Source: Halomonas sp. M4R1S46 (GTDB lineage Bacteria > Pseudomonadota > Gammaproteobacteria > Pseudomonadales > Halomonadaceae). Taken from it: a stretch of DNA of 64,000 nt. The stretch's first letter is position 1, and each line of letters starts with the position of its first letter. The DNA lies in assembly GCF_025725685.1 (NCBI RefSeq), contig NZ_CP107008.1, positions 2,914,001 through 2,978,000 of the forward strand, written 5' to 3'. The position numbers and the translations under genes are program-made. Shown here one piece after another: positions 1-9,124 of the stretch. The notes under the pieces are model-generated. The model did not search any database. It was not told where the DNA came from and saw only the letters and a program-made list of their open reading frames with translations.

Positions 1-301
1 TCGCCTTGAGGTGGTTGCGCGGCACATAGGCCGCCACCAGCAGGAGGAACGCGGGGATCATCAGCAGCGCCACCAGGTGGCGCATGGCCGGCGGCGGCGT
101 CCACACGACCAGCGGGTCCAGGCGCATCTGGCCGAAGCCCCAGATCGCCAGCGCCAGGCCGATCAGCGAGACCAGGCTGTAGAGCGCCTTCCAGCGCCCT
201 TCCCCCCACTGGGCGAGGCGCTCACGCCGCCAATCGTCGGCGACGATACGCACGGAGTGCACACCCAGGAAGATCACGAGGCCGAGGATCATCACGGTCA
301 T
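1..301 (-). CDS. NnrU family membrane protein, partial (3' end outside window)
   Basis: The reverse strand reads from an ATG at 301 to the window edge, giving the first 100 residues of a hydrophobic protein. It begins MTVMILGLVIFLGVHSVRI, followed by VADDWRRERLAQWGEGRWK, a second hydrophobic segment (LYSLVSLIGLALAIWGFGQ) and a third around ALLMIPAFLLLVAAYVPRNH. This matches my memory of the NnrU-type integral membrane family, including the N-terminal GVHSVR and WK.LYS motifs. NnrU was named from denitrification loci, but many members lie outside them and their role is not well defined. No denitrification gene is visible here. The C-terminus cannot be assessed. Confidence 0.7.
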   Translation of the reverse strand, partial: MTVMILGLVIFLGVHSVRIVADDWRRERLAQWGEGRWKALYSLVSLIGLALAIWGFGQMRLDPLVVWTPPPAMRHLVALLMIPAFLLLVAAYVPRNHLKA

Positions 302-391
302 GGCGAGGAAGCTCCTTGAATCAGGGGGTTGTCGGATCCAAGGCAGCGTAGCCCCCGGGGCGGGTCGACACCAGCCCCGGGGCGGGAAGAA

Positions 392-832
392 TCAGCCGCG
401 GGTGACGTACTTGAGGATCTCCACCACCTGGGCCGGGGTGGTCGCCCAGGCCATGGCCGCGGCATCGACTTCCTTGAGGGGGTGCACGATCTGCTCGCCG
501 TGCAGGGTCACGTAGGGCTTGCCCAGGGCGGCGCAGTAGCCGGCATCGAAGGCCGCGTTCCACTGCTTGTACTGGTCGCCGAAGCGCACCACCACCAGGT
601 CGCTCTGCTCGATCAGGGTCTTGGTGCGGATGGCATTGACCTTGGACGACTTGTGGTCGCGCCAGAAGCCCTCGCTCGCCGGCCCCAGGGGGTCGCCGGC
701 CGCATCGCTGGCCTCGTGGTCGGTGACCGGCGCGGTGAAGACGATGTCCAGGCCGGCGGCCTCGGCACCGCGCTGGATCTCCTCGCGCCAGTCGGTGTGG
801 ATCTCGCCGGACAGGTAGACTCGAAAGCTCAT
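392..832 (-). CDS. YtoQ family protein
   Basis: A 146-residue protein starting MSFRVYLSGEIHTDWREEI and containing FTAPVTDHEASD, a central IRTKTLIEQSDLVVVRFGDQ segment and a C-terminal ILKYVTRG. This matches the YtoQ family, a small conserved family with a fold resembling nucleoside 2-deoxyribosyltransferases; its reaction is not established. The ATG at 832 is chosen because GAGGAG lies 7 bases upstream. The longer upstream reading has arginine-rich, non-conserved sequence. The gene is divergent from the ChaC-like gene. Confidence 0.8.
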   Translation of the reverse strand: MSFRVYLSGEIHTDWREEIQRGAEAAGLDIVFTAPVTDHEASDAAGDPLGPASEGFWRDHKSSKVNAIRTKTLIEQSDLVVVRFGDQYKQWNAAFDAGYCAALGKPYVTLHGEQIVHPLKEVDAAAMAWATTPAQVVEILKYVTRG

Positions 833-1037
833 GGGGCACTCCTCGATAACGGGATGGGCAAACGTGGAAATCCATCTTACGCCATCCGCCTTTGTATACA
901 AGAGCCGACTCCCGCCCCGGGCCCGGCGGCCTTCGACAAGCCCGGCCGGACATCGCATCATGGATGTTTTCCTGCCCCCTCACGCAGCCACATGGGCACG
1001 ACGCATGGTCCACGACACCACCCTACTCAACCGACGC

Positions 1038-1595
1038 ATGACCCACTTCGACGATCACGAGGCGATCTGGCTGTTCGGCTACGGCTCGCTGATCTGGAAG
1101 GCCGGCTTTCCCTACCTGGAGTGCCGTCCGGCCCATATCCACGGCTGGGTACGCCGCTTCTGGCAGGGCTCCCACGACCACCGCGGCACCCCGGAGGCCC
1201 CGGGGCGGGTCGCCACCCTGCTGCCGCGCCCCGGCGCCGTCTGCCACGGCATGGCCTATCGCATCACCCCCGCGACCCTGCGCCCGCTGGACGTGCGCGA
1301 GAAGAACGGCTACCTGCGCGAGATCACCACCCTGCACTTCGCCGACGGTGACACCGCCCAGGGCCTGACCTACATCGCCACCGAGGACAACGCCGCCTTC
1401 CTGGGCGAGGCCGAGCCGGCGGCCATGGCCCGCCAGATCGCCGAGGCCCATGGCCCCAGTGGCCCCAACAGCGACTACCTGCTCAACCTCGCCGACGCCC
1501 TCGCCGCCCTCGGCGTGGAGGATCCCCATGTCGCCGACCTGGCCCGGCGCGTGCGCGCGCACGCCTCGTCCGGCGCCGAGCCACGCCCCCGTTGA
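1038..1595 (+). CDS. ChaC-like gamma-glutamylcyclotransferase
   Basis: About 185 residues. The N-terminal motif AIWLFGYGSLIWKAGFPY is the substrate-binding loop of the gamma-glutamylcyclotransferase fold (YGSLIW). The downstream VREKNGYLRE carries the expected catalytic glutamate. WVRRFWQGSHDHRGTPEAPGR is the usual ChaC segment. Members of this family split glutathione to 5-oxoproline and Cys-Gly in the cytoplasm. Other in-frame ATGs at 960 and 1005 give longer products, but none has a convincing ribosome site and the extra residues look non-conserved, so 1038 is a best guess. The gene appears monocistronic. Confidence 0.82.
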   Translation: MTHFDDHEAIWLFGYGSLIWKAGFPYLECRPAHIHGWVRRFWQGSHDHRGTPEAPGRVATLLPRPGAVCHGMAYRITPATLRPLDVREKNGYLREITTLHFADGDTAQGLTYIATEDNAAFLGEAEPAAMARQIAEAHGPSGPNSDYLLNLADALAALGVEDPHVADLARRVRAHASSGAEPRPR

Positions 1596-1668
1596 CGGCC
1601 GCCCGGCCGAGGCGAGCGTTCACCGCGGGTTCCGGACCCGGCGCGGCTCCCGGCCCGCCTTCCCGGCA

Positions 1669-1684
1669 GAGCGTGTACAATGAC
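1669..1684 (+). promoter_or_regulatory. possible promoter upstream of icd
   Basis: The segment around 1672-1680 reads TGTACAAT, close to a -10 hexamer (TACAAT), about 120 bases upstream of the isocitrate dehydrogenase start. No clear -35 was identified, so this is only a weak candidate. Confidence 0.25.
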
Positions 1685-1798
1685 AGGTTACTCATATGAA
1701 GCCCGACGCTGCGCCGGCGGTGTCGACAGGGCCGAGGTCCGGGCCTCATGCGGATGGTGAGGCAGGCTGATTCCACTAGCGCAACATGGGAAGCAATG

Positions 1799-3538
1799 AT
1801 GAGCGACAAGATCAAGGTGGCAGCCCCCCTGGTCATCCTGCATGGCGACGAGATGGCCCAGGTGGCCTTCGAAAGGATCCTCGAGACCTTCGTGACCTCC
1901 CGGCTGGACATCGACCTGGTCGAGATCGACCTGACCGCGGAGAACCGGCTGATCACCAACGGCCAGGCGGTGATCGACGCCATCGAGGCCCTCAACCGCC
2001 ATGGCGTGGGCGTGAAGAATGCCGGCATGACGGTCAACCGCGAGCAGCGCGACGCCCTGCTCGCCGTGCACCCCGAGCTGGAAGCCGGCAGCCTGCATCC
2101 GCTGGCCACCAAGTCGCCCAACGGCGCGATCCGCAAGGGCATCGGCGGCAACATCACCCGCGAGGACATCGAGTTCCGCAACCTCAAGGTCGACACGCCG
2201 CAGTGGATCGGCCGCGACATCGAGGTCGAGACCATGGACACCGGCGGCACCAAGGACAGCTACAACGCCCTGTCCTCGGCCACCGGCATCGTCAAGCTGC
2301 TGTTCGTCGGCGCCAGCGGCGACCCGGTGGAGCTGCATCGCCGCGAGGTGAACAAGGGCGACCCCTGGCTGCTGGCCACCAACGACATCGACACCGTCCG
2401 GGCCTGGGCGCACCGCTTCTTTCAGCGTGCCATCGACGAGAAGCGCGACATCTACCTGGGCCTCAAGGACACCGTGATCGCCGGCTACGACGGCGTGATG
2501 CGCGCCGCCATCGAGGACATCTACCGGGCCCACTACCAGCAACAGGCCGAGTCACTCGGGCTCGCCTACCACTACGAGCTGATCGATGCCCAGGCCGCGC
2601 GCCTCGTCGCCAACCCGCCCGAGCGGGCCCTGTGGGGCGTGCCGGACAACAACACCGGCCGCAAGCTCTACAAGCTGGTGCAGCAGCTCAAGCGCTACGG
2701 CATTCCCGAGCGCAAGGCCCAGGTGTCGATCTCGCGGATGAGCGCCGGGGGCGGCGACCAGTACGGCAGCTACAACATGCCCGCCACCGAGGACGGCATC
2801 CTCAAGGTGGTGGTCGACGGCGACGAGAAACACGCCCGGCACGTCAAGCAGGGCGATCCCATCCTGCTGATGTCCAACGACCGGGCGGCGATCAAGGACT
2901 GGGTGCTGCAGGTGTTCCGCGACGCCTCGCGCAAGGACAAGGAGGTCTACTTCGGCCTCAAGCGCGAGTACATGGACTACGACGAGGTGTTCAGCGACGT
3001 CATCACCGAGGCGCGCCGCGAGCTGGCCAAGGCCGACACCCCGCCGCCCTCCTTCATGATCATGCGACCCTCCAGCCAGCTGATCAAGATGATCACCGAC
3101 CCGCCCCGCAACGCCCTCTACCCGGCGCAGAACCTGGACGGCGACATCTTCTCGGATATCTCCGCGGCCCTCGGCGGCAGCCTGGCCACCGCCAGCTCGA
3201 TCATCGAGAGCAAGAACGGCACCATGCTGTTCGAGGCGCCCCACGGTACCGCCCACGATCTCTACCTCAAGTACCTGGAGAGCGACGGCAAGGAGGCGCA
3301 CTTCAACTCCTCGGCGCTGATCTATGCCGTGGCCAATGCCCTGGAGACCCTGGCGGAGCGCGAGGCCAACGCGGCGCTGGCCGACTACGCCGGCCGTCTC
3401 AAGGAGGCACTGATCGGCACCGTCGGCGACGGCATCGTCACCGGCGACCTCAAGGGCAAGACCACCGACCCGGCGACGGAGACGGTGGTGGACATGCACG
3501 GCTTCCTCGACGCCGTGGCGGCGCGCCTCTCGGCGTGA
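1799..3538 (+). CDS. icd: NADP-dependent isocitrate dehydrogenase with internal duplication
   Basis: A 579-residue protein resembling the eukaryote-type (type II) NADP isocitrate dehydrogenase of the TCA cycle, which converts isocitrate to 2-oxoglutarate. The N-terminus APLVILHGDEMAQ matches the GDEM motif. SPNGAIRKGIGGNITRED (106-123) and IGRD (137-140) keep the substrate arginines. LGLKDTVIAGYDG (220-232) keeps the catalytic lysine. LDGDIFSDISA (447-457) keeps metal aspartates, and FEAPHGTAHD (478-487) is the cofactor loop. Usual members have about 410 residues. The excess comes from residues about 148-275 being repeated, diverged, at about 315-437 (KGDPWLLATND versus QGDPILLMSND; IYLGLKDTV versus VYFGLKREY). 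The ATG at 1799 follows GGGAAG; a second ATG lies at 1796. It could instead be a related decarboxylating dehydrogenase, but motif conservation favours IDH. Confidence 0.85.
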   Translation: MSDKIKVAAPLVILHGDEMAQVAFERILETFVTSRLDIDLVEIDLTAENRLITNGQAVIDAIEALNRHGVGVKNAGMTVNREQRDALLAVHPELEAGSLHPLATKSPNGAIRKGIGGNITREDIEFRNLKVDTPQWIGRDIEVETMDTGGTKDSYNALSSATGIVKLLFVGASGDPVELHRREVNKGDPWLLATNDIDTVRAWAHRFFQRAIDEKRDIYLGLKDTVIAGYDGVMRAAIEDIYRAHYQQQAESLGLAYHYELIDAQAARLVANPPERALWGVPDNNTGRKLYKLVQQLKRYGIPERKAQVSISRMSAGGGDQYGSYNMPATEDGILKVVVDGDEKHARHVKQGDPILLMSNDRAAIKDWVLQVFRDASRKDKEVYFGLKREYMDYDEVFSDVITEARRELAKADTPPPSFMIMRPSSQLIKMITDPPRNALYPAQNLDGDIFSDISAALGGSLATASSIIESKNGTMLFEAPHGTAHDLYLKYLESDGKEAHFNSSALIYAVANALETLAEREANAALADYAGRLKEALIGTVGDGIVTGDLKGKTTDPATETVVDMHGFLDAVAARLSA

Positions 3539-3643
3539 TCGACCGCCGCGGCCTACGGCGGCATCTATATCGCCACGACACGGCTGTGGCCATGGGGAAT
3601 CGAGCAGCAGGCACCGGACCGCAGGGTTGAGTCCGACAGGCTC

Positions 3644-4966
3644 CTACCCCTGCTGGCGTGCCGAGGGGAGCAGCCGCCCCATGAGATGGCGCTGCAGGTG
3701 CTCGCGGACCCGCAGCACGAAGCGCTCCTGGAACATCACGCAGAACACCACGGTGAACAGCAGGAAGACCGGGTACATCATCAGTGAGCTGTCCCCGGCG
3801 GCCTCCAGGCAACCGCGCAGGTCATCGAAGCAACGCGAGGGCTCGCCGGCGAGGACCCGCTCGACCCGGGTGAAGATCACGTAGAGCGGCACGTGCAGCG
3901 CGAACATCGGCAAGGAGGCGCCGCCCAGGCGCCTGGCCAGCCGTCGCAGCCGCGGGTCCGCGGGCGAAGGCACCCGGGTCATCAGCAGGATCAGCATGAG
4001 CTGCGCCGGCAGCAGCAGGCCGTTGTGCAGCAGGTAGTACCAGGCGTGGCCCTGCCCCAGCAGCCACACCGCCACGACCACCGAGCCGGCCACCCACAGC
4101 GCCATCGCCAGGCACGTGCCCCGGCCGGGCCGGTAGCCGGCCTGCCGCCAGCGCGAGTACAGCACGCACAGCAGGATCCCGGCGATGAACTCGGGCAGGC
4201 GGATCAGTGGATTGCGGTGCAGGATACCCGTCTCGGGCATGCCGTAGTCGGTCAGGGCGATGACCACCAGGGGCGGCAGCAGGTAGAGCAGGTTGGTCAG
4301 CGCCAGGGCCCGGCCGACATGGCGTACCCGGAACAGCCGCGGCGCCGCCCAGGGGAAGACCAGGTAGAAGCCCATCAGCGCCGAGATCGACCAGGACGGC
4401 GGGTTGAAGGTCAGGTAGAGGGGATTCCAGGCGTGCAGCAGGGTGAAGTTGAGCGCCAGGTTGACCGCCAGCTCGGGGTCGCTCATGTAATGGCGCAGGG
4501 CCTCGGGATCGGTCTGCCCCAGGTCGTTGTTGACGTCGTAGATCACGAAGCGGATCGAGGCGGCGGCATCCTCCGGGGTGATGGCCAGCTGGCCCACCGC
4601 GGTCGACACCAGCATGGCCAGCAGCAACGCGCCGATATGGATCGGGTAGAGGTTCGCGAACCGCTTGATCCAGAAGCTGCGCGCCGGCTCGCGCAGCGAC
4701 TGATGGTGATCCAGGTAGACGTGCGCCAGCAGGAAGCCCGAGAGGACGAAGAAGGAGCTGGTCGAGAAGAACCCGATATCCGTGATGTAGTGCGACCAGC
4801 CCGAGATCGACGGGTAGTTGTGCAGCGTGTGGAAGATGACGATGTACAGCCCCAGCACGAAGCGCAGCCATTCCAGGCCGATGAAGCGCTCCTTGGTCGG
4901 GGCCTGGGCCTGGACCCGATCGCGTGATGCCGGGTCACGCGACCGGTCGGCGGTCGGGCCACTCAT
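3644..4966 (-). CDS. Acyltransferase 3 family membrane protein, likely glucan-modifying
   Basis: A 440-residue polytopic protein. LEWLRFVLGLYIVIFHTLHN near the N-terminus carries the conserved R and H of the acyltransferase-3 family. It is followed by FFVLSGFLLAHVY and about ten hydrophobic segments. Its ATG overlaps the stop of opgH as ATGA (4963-4966), so it is translationally coupled to the glucan synthase. The inference is that it adds an acyl group, as OpgC succinylates periplasmic glucans in enterobacteria. The context supports this, but the donor cannot be read from sequence. Confidence 0.8.
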   Translation of the reverse strand: MSGPTADRSRDPASRDRVQAQAPTKERFIGLEWLRFVLGLYIVIFHTLHNYPSISGWSHYITDIGFFSTSSFFVLSGFLLAHVYLDHHQSLREPARSFWIKRFANLYPIHIGALLLAMLVSTAVGQLAITPEDAAASIRFVIYDVNNDLGQTDPEALRHYMSDPELAVNLALNFTLLHAWNPLYLTFNPPSWSISALMGFYLVFPWAAPRLFRVRHVGRALALTNLLYLLPPLVVIALTDYGMPETGILHRNPLIRLPEFIAGILLCVLYSRWRQAGYRPGRGTCLAMALWVAGSVVVAVWLLGQGHAWYYLLHNGLLLPAQLMLILLMTRVPSPADPRLRRLARRLGGASLPMFALHVPLYVIFTRVERVLAGEPSRCFDDLRGCLEAAGDSSLMMYPVFLLFTVVFCVMFQERFVLRVREHLQRHLMGRLLPSARQQG

Positions 4967-7542
4967 CCGCTGGCCTCCCGGGCCGGCCCCGGCACCTTCA
5001 GGCTCGGCGCCTCGGGAAGGCCGGGCTCACCGCTTGCCTCCCGGCTCCGCCCCGGCACCTTCAGGCTCGGCACCCTGGGCAGGCCCAGCTCGCGCCAGGC
5101 GGGATGCGCGTCCGGTTCGGCCCACACCCGGAAGTGCAGCATCGACAGCAGCACCGGGTCGTCGAGCAGGCGCAGCCGCTCGGCCGGGGGCAGCCGCCGC
5201 GGGTCGCTTCTGACCGCCTCGGCCACCCGCTCCTCGCGGCGCCGCTGCAGCAGCGCCGAGCGGCCATGGCGACTGGTGGCCAGCGCACAGCCCAGCGCAT
5301 TGGCCACCGGGTCGACCACCGTCTGGGGGAAGGTCGGCGAGGCGGGCCGGCGGGTCATCCGCTTCAGGTGGCGTACCATGCGACGCAGCACCCTGGGCGG
5401 ACGGGTCTCCTCGGGAATCCGGAACAGCCGCGCCCGCTGGCTGCGCAGGCCCAGCGACACCCGGCTGGAGAACACCGAGACGGGGATGGAAACCATCAGC
5501 GCGCCGACGATCGGCGCCAGCCACCACAGGAAGGTCGGCTCGAGATAGTAGACCCCGGCCGCCCAGGCGGCACCGATGAGGGTCTGGACGCCATGGTTGC
5601 GCACGGCGTCCCCCCAGGTCGTGTCGCTGTTGTCGCGGGACGGCGAGCGCCACTGGATCCCCCGCCCCAGCAGGGCCGCGAGCACGAAGCGGGTATGGAA
5701 GAGCATGCGCACCGGGGCCATCAGCATGGAGAAGAGCGACTCCACCACCATGCTCAGCCAGACCTTGCCGGCGCCGCCGAACTCCCGGGCGCCCTGCCAG
5801 CTGATGAGGATCACGCTGAGCACCTTGGGCAGGAACAGCAGGGTCGCCGTGGCGGTGAACAGGCCCACCGCCAGGCCCGGGTTCCACTGCGGCCAGACCG
5901 GGAACATCATCCCCGGCTCGGGGAAGTACTGGGGCGTGCCCAGGGTATGCACCGCCAGCAGGGCCGTGGAGAGGATCAGGAACAGGCACCACAGCGGCGC
6001 GGAGAGGTAGGACATCACCCCGGTGAGGAACACCGCCCGGTGCACCGGGTGGATGCCCCGGGCCAGGAACAGCCGGAAGTTCATCAGGTTGCCATGGCAC
6101 CAGCGGCGATCCCGGTTGAGCTCGTCCAGCAGGTTGGGCGGCATCTCCTCGTAGCTGCCGGCCAGGTTGTAGGCGATCCACACCCCCCAGCCGGCGCGGC
6201 GCATCAGCGCGGCCTCGACGAAGTCGTGGGAGAGGATCTCGCCGGACAGCGCCCCCGTGCCGGGCAGCGGCGCCAGCAGGCAGTGGCGCATGAAGGGCTC
6301 CATGCGGATGATGGCGTTGTGCCCCCAGTAGTGCGACTCGCCCAGCTGCCAGAAATGCAGCCCCGCGGTGAACAGCGGCCCGTAGACCCGGGTCGCGAAC
6401 TGCTGCATCCGCGCGTAGAGGTTGTGCCGGCCGGACGCCTTCGGGGCGGTCTGGATGATGCCGGCCTCGGGGTTGGCCTCCATCAGGCGCACCAGCCGGG
6501 TCAGGCAGCTGCCGCTCATCACGCTGTCGGCGTCGAGCACCAGCATGTAGCGATAGTTGCGGCCCCAGCGACGGCAGAAGTCATCCAGGTTGCCGCTCTT
6601 GCGCTTGACCCGGCGCTGACGGCGACGGTAGAAGACCCGGTCGAACGCCCCGAGCTCCCGGCATAGCGCCAGCCAGGCGTGGGTCTCGGCGATCGCCACG
6701 TCGGGGTCGTTGGTGTCACTGAGGATGTAGAGATCGAAGGCCGCCTCCTGCCCGGTATCGCGCAGCGACTCCAGGGTGGCCCGCACGCCGGCGAACACCC
6801 GGGGCACGTCCTCGTTGCAGATCGGCACCACCAGGGCGGTGCGGGCGCCGGGATCGAACGGCGTGTCGTCGTCCACCTCGCGGGCATTGATGACATGGCG
6901 GTCGCGCCCGCGCAGCAGCTGGAAGAAGCCCATCAGGGCCGTCCAGAAGCCCGCCGACACCCAGCTGAACAGCAGCACGAACAGCGCCAGGATGGCGATC
7001 TCCAGGGGCTGGGTTCCCTGGTAGGGCAGCACCGTGCGCATGTAGTCCGCGGCCACCAGGCTCTGGCCGACGGTCAGCACCAGCAGCACCAGCCGCCGCA
7101 GCTGACCGACCCGCCGCCAGCGCGACATGCGGCCGTGCCGCGCGGGACCGGAATCGTTGCCGGCACCGGTCATCCCGCGCCACAGGCGACGCGACCAGCG
7201 CACCAGCGGTCCCTTGGCCCAGGGCTGCGGGGCCAGGGGGGTACGCGCCAGCGGCGGCGTCGTGCACAGCCGGGTGATGCCCCGGGCGTCGGTCGACAGC
7301 GGCGGCGACGGGGCCAGCGGCGGCGACGAATAGCCCAGCGCCAGCCGCGGGCCCACCGACACCGCGGCGGGGTCCTCCTGCGGCGCCGACTGCTGGCCGA
7401 GGCCCTCGTGCAGGGCCGCCAGGCCCTCGGCATCGAGCTCGCCGGCCATCAGCTCGCGGCGCGCCTGGTGCGACTCGGCCTCGAAGGCCAGGCGCTCCAG
7501 GTACTCGGCGGCCCGGTCGGGGGGGGCGTTGCGCTCAACCAT
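4963..7542 (-). CDS. opgH: Glucans biosynthesis glucosyltransferase H
   Basis: An 859-residue inner-membrane processive glucosyltransferase making the beta-glucan backbone of osmoregulated periplasmic glucans from UDP-glucose. A long cytoplasmic N-terminus of about 145 residues precedes two membrane segments (about 150-210). A GT2 catalytic domain follows, with SDTNDPD (275-281), DADS (337-340), the base SHD (438-440) and RDRRW (477-481), the QxxRW-like motif. Further membrane helices lie after about 495. The ATG at 7542 overlaps the opgG stop by 8 bases. The last 42 residues are a two-copy 21-residue repeat (LPRVPSLKVPG / LPEAPSLKVPG), unusual for this enzyme and encoded by a 63-bp tandem DNA repeat. 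Confidence 0.93.
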   Translation of the reverse strand: MVERNAPPDRAAEYLERLAFEAESHQARRELMAGELDAEGLAALHEGLGQQSAPQEDPAAVSVGPRLALGYSSPPLAPSPPLSTDARGITRLCTTPPLARTPLAPQPWAKGPLVRWSRRLWRGMTGAGNDSGPARHGRMSRWRRVGQLRRLVLLVLTVGQSLVAADYMRTVLPYQGTQPLEIAILALFVLLFSWVSAGFWTALMGFFQLLRGRDRHVINAREVDDDTPFDPGARTALVVPICNEDVPRVFAGVRATLESLRDTGQEAAFDLYILSDTNDPDVAIAETHAWLALCRELGAFDRVFYRRRQRRVKRKSGNLDDFCRRWGRNYRYMLVLDADSVMSGSCLTRLVRLMEANPEAGIIQTAPKASGRHNLYARMQQFATRVYGPLFTAGLHFWQLGESHYWGHNAIIRMEPFMRHCLLAPLPGTGALSGEILSHDFVEAALMRRAGWGVWIAYNLAGSYEEMPPNLLDELNRDRRWCHGNLMNFRLFLARGIHPVHRAVFLTGVMSYLSAPLWCLFLILSTALLAVHTLGTPQYFPEPGMMFPVWPQWNPGLAVGLFTATATLLFLPKVLSVILISWQGAREFGGAGKVWLSMVVESLFSMLMAPVRMLFHTRFVLAALLGRGIQWRSPSRDNSDTTWGDAVRNHGVQTLIGAAWAAGVYYLEPTFLWWLAPIVGALMVSIPVSVFSSRVSLGLRSQRARLFRIPEETRPPRVLRRMVRHLKRMTRRPASPTFPQTVVDPVANALGCALATSRHGRSALLQRRREERVAEAVRSDPRRLPPAERLRLLDDPVLLSMLHFRVWAEPDAHPAWRELGLPRVPSLKVPGRSREASGEPGLPEAPSLKVPGPAREASG
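4973..5098. repeat. 63-bp tandem repeat, two copies, at the 3' end of opgH
   Basis: The segment CCCCGGCACCTTCAGGCTCGG begins at 4987 and again at 5050, a period of exactly 63 bases (21 codons). The flanking bases are also largely shared. It encodes the repeated PSLKVPG-type tail of OpgH. The outer limits are approximate. Confidence 0.8.
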
Positions 7543-9124
7543 TGGCGGGGAGCCGGTAGTACCAGGTTTCCGACAGGGCCTCGTCGCCGTCCTTCAGGGT
7601 CGCGCGGATATCCACCGGCCGGTCCTCATCCCCGCGCTTGACGCGCAGGAAGACGCGCCAGCCCCCCTCGGCCTGGTTGGGCACGGCCCGGCTGGCGACC
7701 AGTTCGCCGTTGTCGCCGACGCTGGCCTCCACCTCGAGCCCCTTGTCGCCGGGATAGGACTCCAGGGCCGGCCCCTGGAAATCGAGCACGAAGGCGATGG
7801 AGCCGTCCGGCTCACGCACCAGGTCGTCGCGGCGTACCTCGCCCTGCGAGCGGCGCGTTTCGTCGACCCACGCCAGGTCGGGGTCGAGGAACTTGGCCTC
7901 GGTGGTCGTCCAGAACATCCGGTAGCTGAGGTTCAGCGGCTCGCCGAGCGGCGGCAACGACTCGGGCTTCCAGAACGCCACGATGTTGTCGTTGGTCTCG
8001 TTGGGGGTGGGGATCTGGATCAGCTCGACCTGGCCGGCGCCCCAGTCGCCCTGCGGCTCGATCCAGGCGCTCGGGCGGCGGTCGTAGCGATCGACCAGAT
8101 CCTCGTAGTCGCTGAAGTCGTGGCTGCGCTGCAGCAGGCCGAACCCCTCGAGGGACTCGACGGAGGCCTCGTCGACCATCAGCCGCGCCGGGTTGGCCAG
8201 CGGCCGCCAGGTCCAGCCGTCGCTGGCATCGTGGATCAACAGGCCGTTCGAGTCGTGGATGGCCGGCCGGTAGTTGAGGCTCTCCGAGGGCTGGCCGGGG
8301 CCGAACAGGTACATGCTGGTCAGCGGGGCGATGCCCAGCTTCTCGACCTCGCGGCGCAGGAACAGGCGCGACTTGACGTCCACCACGGTGTCATCCCCCG
8401 GACGCAGCACGAAGCGATAGGCGCCGGCCAGGCTGGGCGAATCGAGCAGCGCGAACACCGTCAGGTACTGGCTCTCCGGGGTCGGCTTCACCACCCAGAA
8501 CTCGCGGAAGGCGGGGAACTCCTCGCCGGTCTGCAGCGCGGTGTCGACGGCCAGGCCCCGGCCCGACAGGCCGTACTGCTGGTGACGGCCGAGCGCCCGG
8601 AAATAGCTGGCCCCCTGGAAGACCATGACCTCGTCCATGACGTCCTCGCGGTTGAGGGCGTTGACGATCTTGAAGCCGGAGAAGCCGAGGCCCTCGAGCT
8701 GTTCCTCGGGAATCGACAGGTCGCCGTAATCGAAGCGTTGGGGGTCGAAGCCCACCTCTTGGACCTCGTTGTCGACCACGGTGTTGACCTTGACGGCACT
8801 GTCGAAGTGCATGCCCTCGTGGAAGAAGGTCAGCTGGAAGGGCAGATCCTCATCGCTCCACAGCGCCTGGTCGCGATGGTACTGGATCTTGGCATAGTCC
8901 TCGTACTCGAGCTCGCGCAAGGCGTCGGGCAGGTTCGTTTCGGGCGCTTCGTAGGCGGTCTCGGACAGGGCTTTCGCCTTCTGCGCCACGTCCTCGAAGC
9001 CGAAGGCCAGGAGGGTCGGCGACGCCAGGCCGCCGAGGGCGCCGAGCAGGCCCGCCACCAGCCAGGGGCGGACACGTCGGGCGGGCCCCGGGACAGGCGG
9101 GGACAATCGTACGGATGCTTGCAC
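7535..9124 (-). CDS. opgG: Periplasmic glucan biosynthesis protein G
   Basis: A 529-residue exported protein. A basic start (PARRVRPW) precedes a hydrophobic stretch (LVAGLLGALGGLASPTLLAFG), consistent with a signal peptide. The mature region starts FEDVAQKAKALSETAYEAP, the conserved OpgG/MdoG N-terminus, and contains YHRDQALWSDEDLPFQLTFFH, QYGLSGRGLAVDTA and GWTWRPLANP, all typical of the family. It acts in the periplasm with OpgH in elongating or branching the glucan. It is the first gene of an overlapping three-gene operon (opgG-opgH-acyltransferase). Glucan synthesis is classically osmotically controlled, but no regulator is visible here. Confidence 0.93.
   Translation of the reverse strand: MQASVRLSPPVPGPARRVRPWLVAGLLGALGGLASPTLLAFGFEDVAQKAKALSETAYEAPETNLPDALRELEYEDYAKIQYHRDQALWSDEDLPFQLTFFHEGMHFDSAVKVNTVVDNEVQEVGFDPQRFDYGDLSIPEEQLEGLGFSGFKIVNALNREDVMDEVMVFQGASYFRALGRHQQYGLSGRGLAVDTALQTGEEFPAFREFWVVKPTPESQYLTVFALLDSPSLAGAYRFVLRPGDDTVVDVKSRLFLRREVEKLGIAPLTSMYLFGPGQPSESLNYRPAIHDSNGLLIHDASDGWTWRPLANPARLMVDEASVESLEGFGLLQRSHDFSDYEDLVDRYDRRPSAWIEPQGDWGAGQVELIQIPTPNETNDNIVAFWKPESLPPLGEPLNLSYRMFWTTTEAKFLDPDLAWVDETRRSQGEVRRDDLVREPDGSIAFVLDFQGPALESYPGDKGLEVEASVGDNGELVASRAVPNQAEGGWRVFLRVKRGDEDRPVDIRATLKDGDEALSETWYYRLPANG

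Noticed and set aside
3545..3570. Terminator after icd
   Set aside because: A short GC-rich complementarity exists but the stem is imperfect and there is no T-run.
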